Positions 42,727 to 53,938 of a stretch of DNA of 64,000 nt are shown piece after piece. How positions within the stretch are numbered: position 1 is the first letter of the stretch; every line of letters begins with the position of its first letter. Under the pieces are notes generated by a model that did no database searches, had not been told where the DNA came from, and saw only the letters and a list, made by a program, of their open reading frames with translations. Made by a program: the position numbers and the translations under genes. The stretch lies in contig JAJFPB010000009.1 of NCBI GenBank assembly GCA_020881915.1, forward strand, positions 372,001-436,000. Reading direction: 5' to 3'. Source of the stretch: Paramyrothecium sp. XJ0827 (taxonomy: Eukaryota; Ascomycota; Sordariomycetes; Hypocreales; Stachybotryaceae).

Positions 42727-43531
42727 AACATTCCAAGCATAGAGGCGGCCATTCAGGCCGCCATGGAAGATGTTGAAAAGGAGCGGGCTGCGAACCCAAA
42801 CACAAGATCAGTCATCAACATATCCATGGAGGCAGAGCGCAGGATAACCACAAGCAATGGGCTGCTGCCTTACAAGGACCCCTGGCCAGCTTTCCTGGCT
42901 CAACTCGATGCCAGGGATATTATCCTTATCCATAGTGCCGGCAACAAGCCTGACAAGAACATAGACGAGCTAACACCACTGAGTCTAGCTGCAGATGCGC
43001 CGAGGTTTATTGTCGTGGGGAATGCAACCCTAGATTCAGGAATCAGGATAGGCATTTCTTCACGCAAATCAAGGTCACCACACGAAAGGGGAGCGAAGTA
43101 TTAACTATATATGCCAATGTGTCCTCGCAGCCTGCGCTACTATCAACGTCCCGAGCGAATGGGTTGTCAAGACAGGAACATCCGGTGCGGCACCCATGGT
43201 TTCCGGTATTGTGTCTGTGATGTTGGCCAACGGCGTCGCTCCGGCAGTAGTCAAAAGCCAGCTAATAGAGGCTTCGCTGGAAAAAAATCCTCATATTCTG
43301 CCTGTGGCCGGGCCCGCTCATCTGGCTATTAAAATGACTGAGGATAAAGTTATATCACCCCCCACTGATGTTCAGAATGAACTTTTACTAGGATGGCGTT
43401 TGGAAGAGCTTCAAGCCATGGAGGTAAGTGATATTTCTAATGAGAAAAAAAAAATCTGGATTAATACTAATCTAAAATAGGTGGATATATATTGCGAATA
43501 TCACGGAGGACCTGCAAGGCCTAGGAATTAA
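42670..43531 (+). pseudogene. Subtilase (S8) serine protease remnant
   Basis: Only the C-terminal half of a subtilisin-like protease is present. Segment one (frame 1, to about 43050) reads RSVINISME, ILIHSAGNKP and RFIVVGNAT. Segment two (frame 3, about 43056-43115) reads FFTQIKVTTRKGSEV. Segment three (frame 2, from about 43125) carries the active-site Ser motif GTSGAAPMVSGIVSVMLA. Two frameshifts separate them and no intron of plausible length explains them. A stop (TGA) lies upstream at 42712-42714, and the catalytic Asp and His domains are missing. The last intron (43423-43480) and the closing exon (VDIYCEYHGGPARPRN) are still intact, so decay is probably recent. Confidence 0.75.
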
Positions 43532-46500
43532 TTATGCCATAAATCAATATATGCGTTAATGGCAATACCCATGTGGGCTCGCTCAGGCGGCTGCCTAGGT
43601 TCTTCAGCTCAATTAAAGGCTAGATATCGATTTGTTAGCGCTTTGGTAGTTGCGTGCTTAATGTAGCTATGCTGTCTGGTCTGGTCGTATGCATGTATGA
43701 AGAGAACGCTGGACTACAGCTTTTATGGAGTGGGCTAGTAGTACACGTGCTCATTGTTTAGCTGCCTTCCCTGCCTGCAGATCCAGCAGTCTGACTTCTG
43801 CTCCTAGTACACAAGTCACTTGCCGTGTCTCAGGGTCCTCGCGTGCCTTGACTTAGTCCGTAATAGCACGGTAGAAACTATGCTGGGGCCTTTGGATCAA
43901 GCCGACCATACGCTTCGTCTTGTGAGATTTATACCCTATCTAATTGCGGACCAGTGAGAAATCTTGCTGCTTCTAAGTTACAAGGGATCTGGTGTCAATG
44001 TTACTTGAGGCATCTGTGATTATGGCTTCACGCTTAAGAGAGTTCCACATCTGGGGACACGGGAACCATTCAGGGCTAGACCACTGCATGAATTAAGGTA
44101 AATGGGCCCTTAATCACTAATAAGACTTGAATTCAATGCTCGCTACTCACATACATTGGCAGAAGAGGTAGGAGCTCTGCTCTAAGGATCGTAAACGACA
44201 ACAATTGTGAAGCATTCAGTGCTGAATATTCTCTGTTCCGCAGAGGTATTTTGTGTAATTCGATCTAGTCTTTTCTTTCGCAAGCTCATTCTACCGTGTT
44301 GGCCCAAGAATACACCGTCATGCTTTTCAATGATCCAAAGGCTTCAGCTTCCCAGGCAAGTAACATACTTCTAGGCAATTGAGTGTATGGAGCAGAGCAA
44401 TGCTCAGTGATCAAATTCAGCCTATACGAAGGCCGCATTGCGATGTGAAATCGCCACTGAGCAACCATCCGATTATACAACCAGTCCTTGTTCTGGGATT
44501 AATTATGAGATGCGTCCTGCCTGTTGAGAGCTCGTCAATCATAGGTGCAGTTCCGGACCAACCTGGACCTGAAAGAGATGCTATGGGGTTCAGCATGAAT
44601 CTAATTGCCATCGCCGGGAAGGGCTTTCAGTAAGCGTCCCAGATGGTCATTCTGTCAGGATCTAGACCGCAGAGATTGGCCAAAGAACGGTCGGGGCCCC
44701 CATCAACCTCCCCATTTCTCGCTCCGACATCGTGGGTTCATGGCCCGCTAAACAGCTATTCTAGGTAACAACGGCAGCGTAGTCGGACAGCTATTGGGCA
44801 GAGTGAGCTATTTGACGGTCCCTGAATCGGGCCGTCCGGGGCGGGTCCACCCGTTTGCGGCGAGCCGGAACCCGGCACAGGCGATCGGTCCGATTGAGGT
44901 CCAGAAGCATGCTGAATTCGTTGTGCCATGCCGCGTGTTTCATCAAATAGTCGCTTGGAATTAAAGATCTGGGGACCTCTTGTTTGCTGGTCTGGCAAGT
45001 GGCAGCTCGGTTACCCCGTGATATCTGGCCACCGAGAATGCAGCCACTCCCAAAGAAACGGCTAACTGGTCGGACTTGACCGGTCCAACCACAATGCCTG
45101 GCGATGGGATCCGGCTGCCTTGCCGGACGTCATTGGCCACCTAGTGCGCCGACGTCTTGGGATTGGTTCCCACCCGAGGCTGGACGCTTTGAGTTTACCC
45201 CAGTCGAACAGTCCCGGACTAGGTGATGGCGCAAAGCTTGCGAAGCACGAGACCACCCTGTGAGGGCTGCCTTGCGTCTAGTTTCAATATCACAACGAAC
45301 GATAGCTCAGAGCCTGCGCCGTGTGGATGGATCGTACGGTCGCCTCGCCCAGGAGCTTCCGGAGCTCTGGATTCGTTGATCTAGATCATAGCAGTAGACC
45401 TGCGACCTTCGAGCCTGTATGATACCAGTGCATCGTCCTTAGGGTGCCGGCGAGTGGATCGGCTAGTCTTGGCTTCTCTGTGAGCTGCGGGGGCCCACCT
45501 CGTCAACGTATCATAGTACTACGTGGTAATGATGCGTGGGAACGTGCGGGATCGGCGACAACGTCTCCCGCTGGCCCACCCACAATTGCCGAGCATTGGC
45601 AAGGCTGAAGCGTCTTGGCTCAACTATCGATGAGGAACGGCGAATTAATTCGTGTCAAATGCAGGACCACACTGCAGGTGAGCGGACTGGGGGAGGGAGA
45701 AGCCGGGTCAGCTTCAACTTTTGTCGGAGCGACAAGTGATAATGCCTGCATGCCACACCGTTGCTCCCGCATCCGCAAACCGCGTAGCGTTTCTCGCATG
45801 CCTGACGATCCCACCTCCTGTGCCGCTATGGCCATGCAAGCTTTCCAAGCTTTCAAGCTTTGCGAGGAGCTTCCTGGGTGGTGAAGGGCTGGTGGAACGA
45901 TGCGTCCGATCCATGCCGGAAGCAGGCTAGGAGACCCCCTCCCCCACAAGCCCAGTGGCGGCTCGACTCTGCATTCCCGCTATGGGAATCGAGCTAGGCG
46001 GCGGAGATCTCCTTGCTCCCAGCTTACCGAGCTGTGATCGCTCAGCTTGGACTTTCGACTGAAGCTCCTGCTCGCTAGGGTCGCTAACAATTCCTGGTGG
46101 GTAACTCCAATCGGGCAATGTCCGTTGTAATTGCGCATCTCAGAGTATCGGTCCGTCGCATGACGTTCTTGGTTGCGTCAATTTCCTGTTTCCTCTCCTC
46201 TCGGGCTTTCCCACAACTCAAAGTCACCATGGCCCTGCAGGCTTTCCGTTTTCGAGAAGGGAGAGAAGACTGCGTCACTTGGAATGCTGGAGGGCCGATC
46301 ATGCACCTCAACCAGCGCCGATCGTCATCAGTGCCTAATGCCTAGAGGCAAGTGGCAACATGGCATGTCAAATCGCCCCCCTCATGATGGTGTCCACGCC
46401 AGAACTTGGTGTCTTCCTCCTACTACAGTACACTATGTTCCAGATCTATGGATCTGCAGCAAATGAAGCCATGCCTAACAACCCCCCAACAGCCGGAGCA

Positions 46501-46751
46501 TATCGGCCATGCATTGATGTCCCCAGTCTTTTATTCGTTTCCTGCGAATCCCATGCCCTCTCGTTTGGTGTGGGTGCATACTTTCAGAACCGGCCTTCTG
46601 CTCGGCCATACCATTAGCTCCTCGAGAACTGGTCAGGCGACTAACACGAGTTTATGGACCATCGGCTTTGCTCTGGCTCTGCAGTAGCTCCCGAAGCCTC
46701 ATCATGTTTCGCGGTACGCTAGGTCCCATCCAACCAGCGCTATCCCACCCA
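43532..46751. other. Gene desert of about 3.2 kb
   Basis: No gene is supported on either strand. ORFs are short and overlapping. The right part is the promoter region of the hexose transporter. Confidence 0.45.
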
Positions 46752-46765
46752 GTCCCCGCGGGGAC
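46752..46765. promoter_or_regulatory. Palindromic CreA-like site upstream of the hexose transporter
   Basis: GTCCCCGCGGGGAC is a perfect 14-bp palindrome with SYGGRG (GCGGGG) on each strand, about 215 bp before the ATG. A further CCCCG follows. Confidence 0.55.
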
Positions 46766-46833
46766 CCCGTTTAGCTCCAATTTCTACCCCAGGTCATGAT
46801 GTCGTTCACTGTCCTGGATATGGTCCTGAGCTG

Positions 46834-46840
46834 TATAAAG
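46834..46840 (+). promoter_or_regulatory. TATA-like box of the hexose transporter
   Basis: TATAAAG lies about 145 bp upstream of ATG 46981 and 69 bp after the CreA-like palindrome. Confidence 0.55.
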
Positions 46841-46980
46841 CCGCTGCTCGCCTATCATCCTCATCACATCTTGGTCTCTAGCTCACCACCAGCTTCAACG
46901 TGTGTATCACCTTGAGGCATACGTTCGCCAGACAGTTATTTTCTCGCCGATCTTGAGCTGCCCTCGTCGCAACCGCAAAC

Positions 46981-48791
46981 ATGGGCTTCGTACGCAAAGT
47001 CTCTCTGTCCAGGCCCCCTGAGGAGGCGGGCAAGTCATGGCCCGCCATCGCCATGGGCTTCTTCGTTGCATTTGGTGGTGTTCTCTTTGGGTGGGTCACT
47101 TTCCACACATTGTGACTTGTCAGGCTCTAACAACATCAGATATGATACAGGTACCATCAGTGGTATTCTGGCTATGCCCCACTGGCAGCAGCTATTCAGC
47201 ACCGGCTACCGAGACGTTGACGGCAACCTCAACATCACCACTGGCCAGGAGTCTGCTATTGTCTCCATTCTCTCAGCTGGAACCTTTTTTGGTGCTCTCG
47301 CATCCCCCTTCCTGGCCGATTACGTCGGTCGACGCCCTGCACTGATGGCGTCCACATGGGTGTTCAACTTGGGTGTCATCCTGCAAACTGCCGCAACTGC
47401 TATCCCAATGTTCCTTGCCGGACGTTTTTTCGCTGGGTTTGGTGTTGGTTTGATCTCTGCTCTTAGTAAGTTCCTCACAACTAAGGGCCCACGGTAGCAA
47501 CTCCTGCTTATCAGTTTCCGTCTCCTAGTTCCCCTTTATCAATCTGAGACTGCGCCTAAATGGATTCGTGGTGCTATTGTCGGTGCTTACCAGTGGAGTA
47601 TCACAATTGGCTTGTTGTTGGCAGCTGTAAGCATTCCTTCATTTGCAATATGCTACCCTTGAATTATACTGATCGATGGTTCAGGTCGTCAACAATGCTA
47701 CCGCAAATCGCAACGATACCGGAAGTTACCGCATTCCCATCGCTGTTCAATTTGCCTGGTCCTTAATCCTGTTTGGTGGCATGCTCCTTCTTCCTGAAAC
47801 TCCACGATACCTCATTCGCGCGGGCAAACACGAGAAAGCAGCCCGTGCCCTTGGCAAGATTCGAAGACTGCCACACGACCATCCGGCTGTGGGTACGGAA
47901 CTCAGTGAAGTCAAGGCCAACCACGACTTTGAGACGAGCCTCGGCAAGTCTAGCTATCTTGATTGCTTCAAGCCTCCCATTCTCAAGCGTCAGTTTACCG
48001 GTATGGCGCTTCAGGCTCTGCAGCAACTCACTGGTATCAACTTCATTTTCTACTATGGCACCAAGTACTTCCAGAATTCGGGTGTCTCAAGCGGCTTCGT
48101 CATCTCCATGATTACTTCTGCCATCAACGTCGCCTCAACCATCCCCGGAATGTATGCCATTGACAAGTGGGGACGCCGACCACTCCTGCTGTGGGGAGCC
48201 GTCGGCATGTGCGTCTCTCAGTTCATCGTGGCCATGTGCGGTACACTGTCCTCCGGTCAGTACGCGAATGGCGACATCTACGTCAAGAATGCTGGGGGCC
48301 AAAAGGCCGCTGTGTCTTTTGTGTGCATATACATTTTCTTCTTTGCTTCCACTTGGGGACCCCTCGCTTGGGTCGTCACTGGCGAGATCTTCCCCTTGAA
48401 GACGCGTGCGAAGTCTCTCAGTATGACCACTGCGACAAACTGGTTGTTCAACTGGGCCATCGCCTACGCCACCCCCTACTTGGTCAACTACGGTCCCGGC
48501 TATGCCAACCTGCAGTCCAAGATCTTCTTCATCTGGTTTGCCTGCTGCTTCCTCTGCATCGCCTTCGTTTATTTCTTCATCTATGAGACTAAGGGTCTGA
48601 GTCTCGAGGAGGTTGATCAGCTCTACATGGAGGTCAGCTCCGCTCGAAAGTCCACCAAATGGCGTCCCTCCGAGACTTGGGAGCATCGCCAGAGCGTTTC
48701 TCACCCCGGCGTCCTCGAAGAGGAAGCACGCAAGTCGGGTACCAATGGAAACAACTATGAACACTCCGAGAAGTCTGCGCAGGGTGCTTAA
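46981..48791 (+). CDS. Hexose transporter, MFS sugar porter family
   Basis: A plasma-membrane monosaccharide importer. Exons 46981-47090, 47140-47465, 47529-47626 and 47685-48791 give 546 aa with 12 helices. Family signatures are all present: GVLFGYDTGTISGILAM in helix 1, DYVGRRPALM, VPLY-type loop PLYQSETAPKWIRGAIV, PETPRYLIRAGKHEKA, QQLTGINFIFYYGTKYF in helix 7, DKWGRRPLLLWGA, and YETKGLSLEEVDQLY after helix 12. The QQLTGINF and PETKG-type motifs point to a glucose/hexose type. The C-terminal tail is long, charged and Ser-rich and may carry phosphorylation or ubiquitination sites. The promoter has a CreA-like palindrome, which suggests glucose-dependent control. Confidence 0.93.
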
Positions 48792-49162
48792 ATTAGTACT
48801 TCATGATTCTCAAGCTTTGTGTATCACATGGTGAGAAGCGACGGAGGTCTAGTAGTCTCTGATCTATAGGGCCGATGAGAGTCTGCTATGACCTGGGGTT
48901 AAGGTGTTACGGTTATCTTAGGGAGCTTGTTCCCCTTTTTAGGTATTTGTGGACTAAATCTACTATTTCAAAGTGTTACCGAAGCAATCACCTGTGAAGT
49001 GAAATGTCTTGAGATCTTTTGCGCTGACACCCGGACAACAGTCCCCTCACGAGAAGTATGAATCTAAAGGTAGACTTGTTAAATGTGAGTAACTATCGTT
49101 CTTTAGACTCTTAAGTTGTTATTAGGTATTTCGTAGTGCTTGTCGTTGGCAAGCATCAGAAT
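48792..49162. other. Intergenic spacer between convergent genes
   Basis: 3' flanks of the hexose transporter (plus) and the first GMC oxidoreductase (minus). Nothing else is seen. Confidence 0.5.
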
Positions 49163-51134
49163 TCAACCCCGCTTGATGATGTCGGCGGCTCGCTCAGCCA
49201 CCGCATACAGAGTGGCCGATGGATGGCCACTGATCTGCAAGGGCATAATTGAAGCGTCCACCACTCGCACATTCTTCGTACCGTACACTCTCATCTCGGG
49301 GTCAATCACCCCTCCAAGTTCTCTCGACATCATAGAGGCTGTGCCAACAGGATGAGCACCAGGAACACCTTCAGATATGTAAGTGAGTGGGTGTATTCAG
49401 ACGGACAGTAGAACTTACCAGATAATCGAATCCAACTCGCCCATTGGTCGTAGCTTGCATCACGGGGCAAAACGTCTGGCGGAGGGCTCAAGGTCCCGTT
49501 GATAAATCCGGCGAACAAATCCGAGTGCCAGAACTTCCGCACAAATCGTCCTAGTGCCACATTGACGTCCATGTCAAAGGACAACTGTGAGAATGCGGGA
49601 TCAATGAGTGGTAGGTCGTTATGGGAGTTTGATAAATGTATGTTGCCTCTAGAGAACGGGAAAAGGCTCCAGAACTGAGTTCCTATGAAGCCAGATAGAG
49701 AAACGGCCAGTATTTCTCCAATCGGAACCCCATCTCTGAAGACAAGATCATGTTGCAGGCGGAGCTGCTTCTCCACGGCTGCTACATCCACGAAGCCCGG
49801 GTCAACATACTTGGCCAGCTGCGCTGCCCAGGCCGGCAGTTCGGCTCGAGTCGAGGCCTCTACCTCATCATAAACATCGCCAAATATTTGCCGGGCTGTA
49901 ACATACGCGGTGTAGGCACTGCCTACTGCTCCGAGTTGTCCGGCATACTGCATGAAAAGGTCTGACTGTTCTTGATAATAGGAGCCAACCCCGGGAAGGT
50001 TGATCTTGGTCTCGATTCCAATGCTGGAGAGATGCCTGCACCTTGGTCAGCAATCACCACACTGATTTGCTGTTGGTATGACAAACTTGGGGTTTCCGAC
50101 TCCGGAAGCTTCCAAGATGGTAGGAGATCTCATGGCTCCAGCAGAAATGATGACCTCTTTTGCCTCAATTGTTTGGACGTCACCTTCAGCACTCAGGTAC
50201 TCAACTGCCCGTGCAGTCAAGCGGGAGGAACAAGGGCTTGTCTTGTTGCCAGCATCAGCCCATAAAATACGCTTTACAGTTCCTTGAAGTATCTTCAAAT
50301 TTGGTCGCTCAAGGGCCGGGTAGAGGTAGGCTGTAGCAGCATCCCACCGATTATCGGTATCCGGATCGACTGTCTGCGGAGCGATTGCAAAACCACGCAC
50401 ATCGCCGCTATTGAGATCAGGATTGAGCGGAACACCAATGCTCTCCCAATTTTGGATGATTAAGGGCGAAGCCGAGGAGTTCATCAGCTGTGGTCGATAG
50501 CCCACTCGCACAGGTCCCCCGACGCCATGATGTTCGAGCTGGTATGTGGCTCCAGCACTGACCTTTGCGGCATTTGGAGTGATATAGTCTTCGGATTTCT
50601 TGTAGTAAGGGAGAAGCGCATCCCAGTTCCAGCCGTCATTGCCGAGCTTCTCCCAAACATCAATTTCCTCGCGGTTGGCGCGGATGTAGGTCATTCCTGG
50701 CAAGCGATTTTCAGCGCTGCGCATCTCACTATCCTAGTGATGCTCACCATTAATGCATGTTGACCCACCCCATGCCCTGCCTGCGGGCACTGCTAATTGT
50801 CTATTGTTGTACCCTGACTGTGGTGTCGTCGTGTAGTTCCAGTTCAGGTGGGATGAGAAAGCATTGGGAAACAGATCTGGAATTCTCTGGTATACCTTCG
50901 TCAGCATCGAAAACGGAACAACAATCACAATTAGGCGGCAATACCCACCACAATGGGGTTGTCTTTCTCATTTTCCCCAGCCTCGATAACTGCCACTTTG
51001 GCAGTAGGATCTTCAGACAACCTGTTGGCTAGCACCGAACCACTGAGCCCAGCACCAACAATCACAAAGTCAAACTGTTCTGCGACACAGAAGCCAACCA
51101 AGGCGAGAGCTAAAGATTGCCAAGTGAGCCTCAT
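49163..51134 (-). CDS. Secreted GMC oxidoreductase (aryl-alcohol / glucose oxidase-like)
   Basis: An extracellular FAD enzyme that oxidises alcohols or sugars and usually gives H2O2. A signal peptide (MRLTWQSLALALVGFCVAEQ) is followed by the ADP-binding motif DFVIVGAGLSGSVLANRL and VAVIEAGE. GMC signature 1 is AGRAWGGSTCINGMTYIRA, formed across an intron. Signature 2 is SAGAMRSPTILEASGVG. The catalytic region reads GVPGAHPVGTASM, followed by DASIMPLQISGHPSATLYAVAERAADI, with both active-site His. About five exons with GT-AG junctions are needed. The protein is about 590 aa. The exact substrate cannot be read; the HPVGTASM form and secretion fit the glucose-oxidase/aryl-alcohol-oxidase group. 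Confidence 0.9.
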
Positions 51135-51911
51135 CCTGTCCGAGCTTTGAGGAAGGTCGCTTGGTATGGTTCACGCAACCCATGTGCTGGACGGCGACAA
51201 TACTGATCTGATGAGCTCCGACATAGAAACATATTGGCTATTTAACGGATAGTGAACAATCGTTACCAATGATCGTGAGGGCCTGCGGCTGCCTCCCGAA
51301 CAAGGGTATTTAGGCAGTTCGGCCCTTGGAAGAATTGCCCTCGATAACAGCGGAAGGATCACCAACAATTTTTCCACGAAGGCCGTCAAGTGCGACGGCC
51401 GTGCTTACGATACGATTCGCTAGACTTTTCGTAAAGGATTCTCTGTGCTCGGCAGCCTGCATCCGGTAAACATCACGATCACTAGGTAGTGGTAGTGCTG
51501 GCTCCGCATGCTCCGCGCCAAGTACGCTCAGCTGAGGGACACCCATGCTCAATTGTGTTACACAATGCATCCTTCGGAAGCATTTTCGGGCAATCGGGTG
51601 CGTCTTTGGCGACGACACCCGAGTGGTTGGGGACAATGCTGCAGATTTCCAAGTCGTAGATCGTCTTCTCCTCTGCAAAAAAGCTATGTGCGCAACAGCC
51701 GTAATATCATGTCGATCCAATTTCGATGCAGATTCAGTTGACGCATAAGCCAAGCTTTTCTCTTGCATTCAAGCATCAATACTATTACATGGCAAACGAC
51801 TTCAACGAAATTACTTGAGCTGAAGACCTTCCGGCTAATCAGAAAACGCTGCAGAGGCTGTTGGTGCGCCCAAACTCTCCCTCAAGATGTCATAACTATG
51901 CGACACGTTGC
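51135..51911. other. Spacer between the two GMC genes
   Basis: It holds the promoter of the secreted GMC gene and the 3' flank of the alcohol oxidase gene. A minus-strand ORF (51310-51768, 152 codons) is rich in Arg and Ser without motifs and is not called. Confidence 0.45.
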
Positions 51912-53938
51912 TCAGGCGGCCCTTAAACCAAGCTCCTCAATAATAATATCCGCTGCCTTTTCGCCTATCACCATGGCAGTGTTGTTGGTATTTGCACCAA
52001 TATTCATGGGCGGAATGCTCAAGTCTGCAATCTTCAAAGCCTTCGTTCCCCACACATTGAGATTTCGATCAACAACGCCGTTCTCCTCCCGAGGCGCCAT
52101 CTTCGCCGTGGCGATAGAATGCCATGTCGTGTTGACATTTTCTCGGACCCATTGCTCAATGGCCTTGTCGTCCTCGGCAGAGTACTGAATGTCCTTGACG
52201 TCGCGTAGCGGAGCTTCCACTGCTGCGCATGCAGCCGCTGATCCTTCTGCGAAACGTGGATGACCCGCGGAAAGCTCACCGCGGAACATGGCAGTACGGC
52301 GCATGATTTCTCGCTGTCTTTTGTAGGCCCAAAGCTGCTTCTTCATGTCGATATCGTGCTCGTCGTTCAAGTAGCCGGCATCAAAGTCTAGAGCATCTGT
52401 AACCTCTGGACCTGTGATGTGCATGTGTCCTCGTGAATACGGGTAGGCTGTGTAGCAACCCGTCGTGAGGTACGCAGCCTCTGGAACGCTTGAAGGATCT
52501 CCTAAAAAGCTGCAGTGAATTAGCGGGGGATTCCACAACCATTTGGGCAGCTCGTTGTGCGCACTTACCAGGAGACCAAGCCCATCAACATCAGGGGCCT
52601 GTCGGGAAACTCGGCGAAGTCTTTGTTCCATGCTGCCAGGAACTCAGGCCCGAGAGCGGCCACATCTTCATCAGAAGGCCGCAGCTTTGAACAAATATCG
52701 ATTGCATTCCAGCCAAGACGTTCATCCTTGCCCTGGATTAGCGCCTCGCGGCCAGCAGGATTGCGTAAGACGCTGTCGATGGTCTCATGGGGTTGCAAAT
52801 TGCTGATATATGGATAGAGAATCAAGTGGTGATCCTGGTAGTCACGCCCAACGCCAGGTAGGTCGACCTTCAGGGGTACGCCAGCCCGCTTTAAGATCTC
52901 TGGGTCGCCAAGGCCGGATCGCTCCAGGACTGGTGATGTTCCGCAGGCGCCGCAAGACACCACGACAAGTTTTCGTGCATTGACCTGCTTCTTAGGTCGT
53001 TGAGTAGTGCCCAGCTCGACTTGAAAGTCGGGATTGGGGATATACTCCACTCCAGTGGCTCGATTCTCTTCGTTGAGCAGAACACGCACGACCTTGGACT
53101 CGACAAGCACGTGCAAGTTTGGGTAATCCTTGTAGTCGAGTTTATCGTGGAGATACACTCGAGCAGTATCCTGCCGTTTGCCGTCTTTGCTCACTGTTCG
53201 TAGCCATCGTTCAACACCGTTGTTGGCATCGAGCGTCTGAAGGTCCTTGACAGCTGGCCAGCCAACTTCAGCGGCAGCCTTGATGAATTCTCCTTCTGGG
53301 CCCTTGGAGCGGAACGTGCCGTCAGAGACGTGGACAGGACCACTGTCGCCGTGTACGTTCTTCTCGCCAGGGCCATGGTAAGTCTCGAGCTTATTCATTG
53401 TTAGTCAATAGGCCAGCTACAACTGGTCCAGGTAATGGGATTACCTTTCTCATGTAAGGAAGCAACTCGTCAGCAGACCAACCTGGTGTCTTCCAGGAAT
53501 CGAGGTCTGAACGCTGGGCCCGCGTGTACATCATGAAATTGATGGAAGAACCGCCGCCTAGAACGCCGCCCGATGGCACAATGACTTCTCTACCCGCGCA
53601 TTTCTCTGACTTTCTTGCCTTGTAGAAGATTGTTGTCTTGCTTGTGGGCAGCAAGTGGTCAAGGAAGAAGACTGGGTTCTCAACGTTTTGCATGCCCCGA
53701 TTGTCCTGGCCACCTTCAATCACCAGAATCGAGAGGCTACGATCGGCCTCGGCCAAGCGCCCAGCGACGACGCAGGCCGCAGTGCCACCTGTAAAGTCAG
53801 CATCTTCATATCTCTTTCCCCTCACAACCGGCAACACGACTCTTGTGTGTGAGATAGGGAGAGCACGCAATGCTTACCACCGGCGATAATGACGTCGACC
53901 TCATCAATGTCGTCTGTAAGTTTCGTGTATACACCCAT
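51912..53938 (-). CDS. Alcohol (methanol-type) oxidase, GMC family
   Basis: An FAD-dependent oxidase of short-chain alcohols giving aldehyde and H2O2. There is no signal peptide; relatives are peroxisomal, but no clear SKL-type end is present (it ends GLRAA). ATG 53938 starts MGVYTKLTDDIDEVDVIIAG, and the FAD site continues after an intron (GTAACVVAGRLAE, ILVIEGG). Typical alcohol-oxidase segments follow: VPSGGVLGGGSSINFMMYTRAQ, DTARVYLHDKL, ERSGLGDPEILKRAGVP, DLPGVGRDYQDHHLILYPY, and FLGDPSSVP. The active-site region has TWHSIATAKMAPRE and PMNIGANTNNTAMVIGEKAA (His and Asn). Four exons give about 660 aa, the normal length of the family. It lies in tandem with the secreted GMC oxidoreductase. 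Confidence 0.92.
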
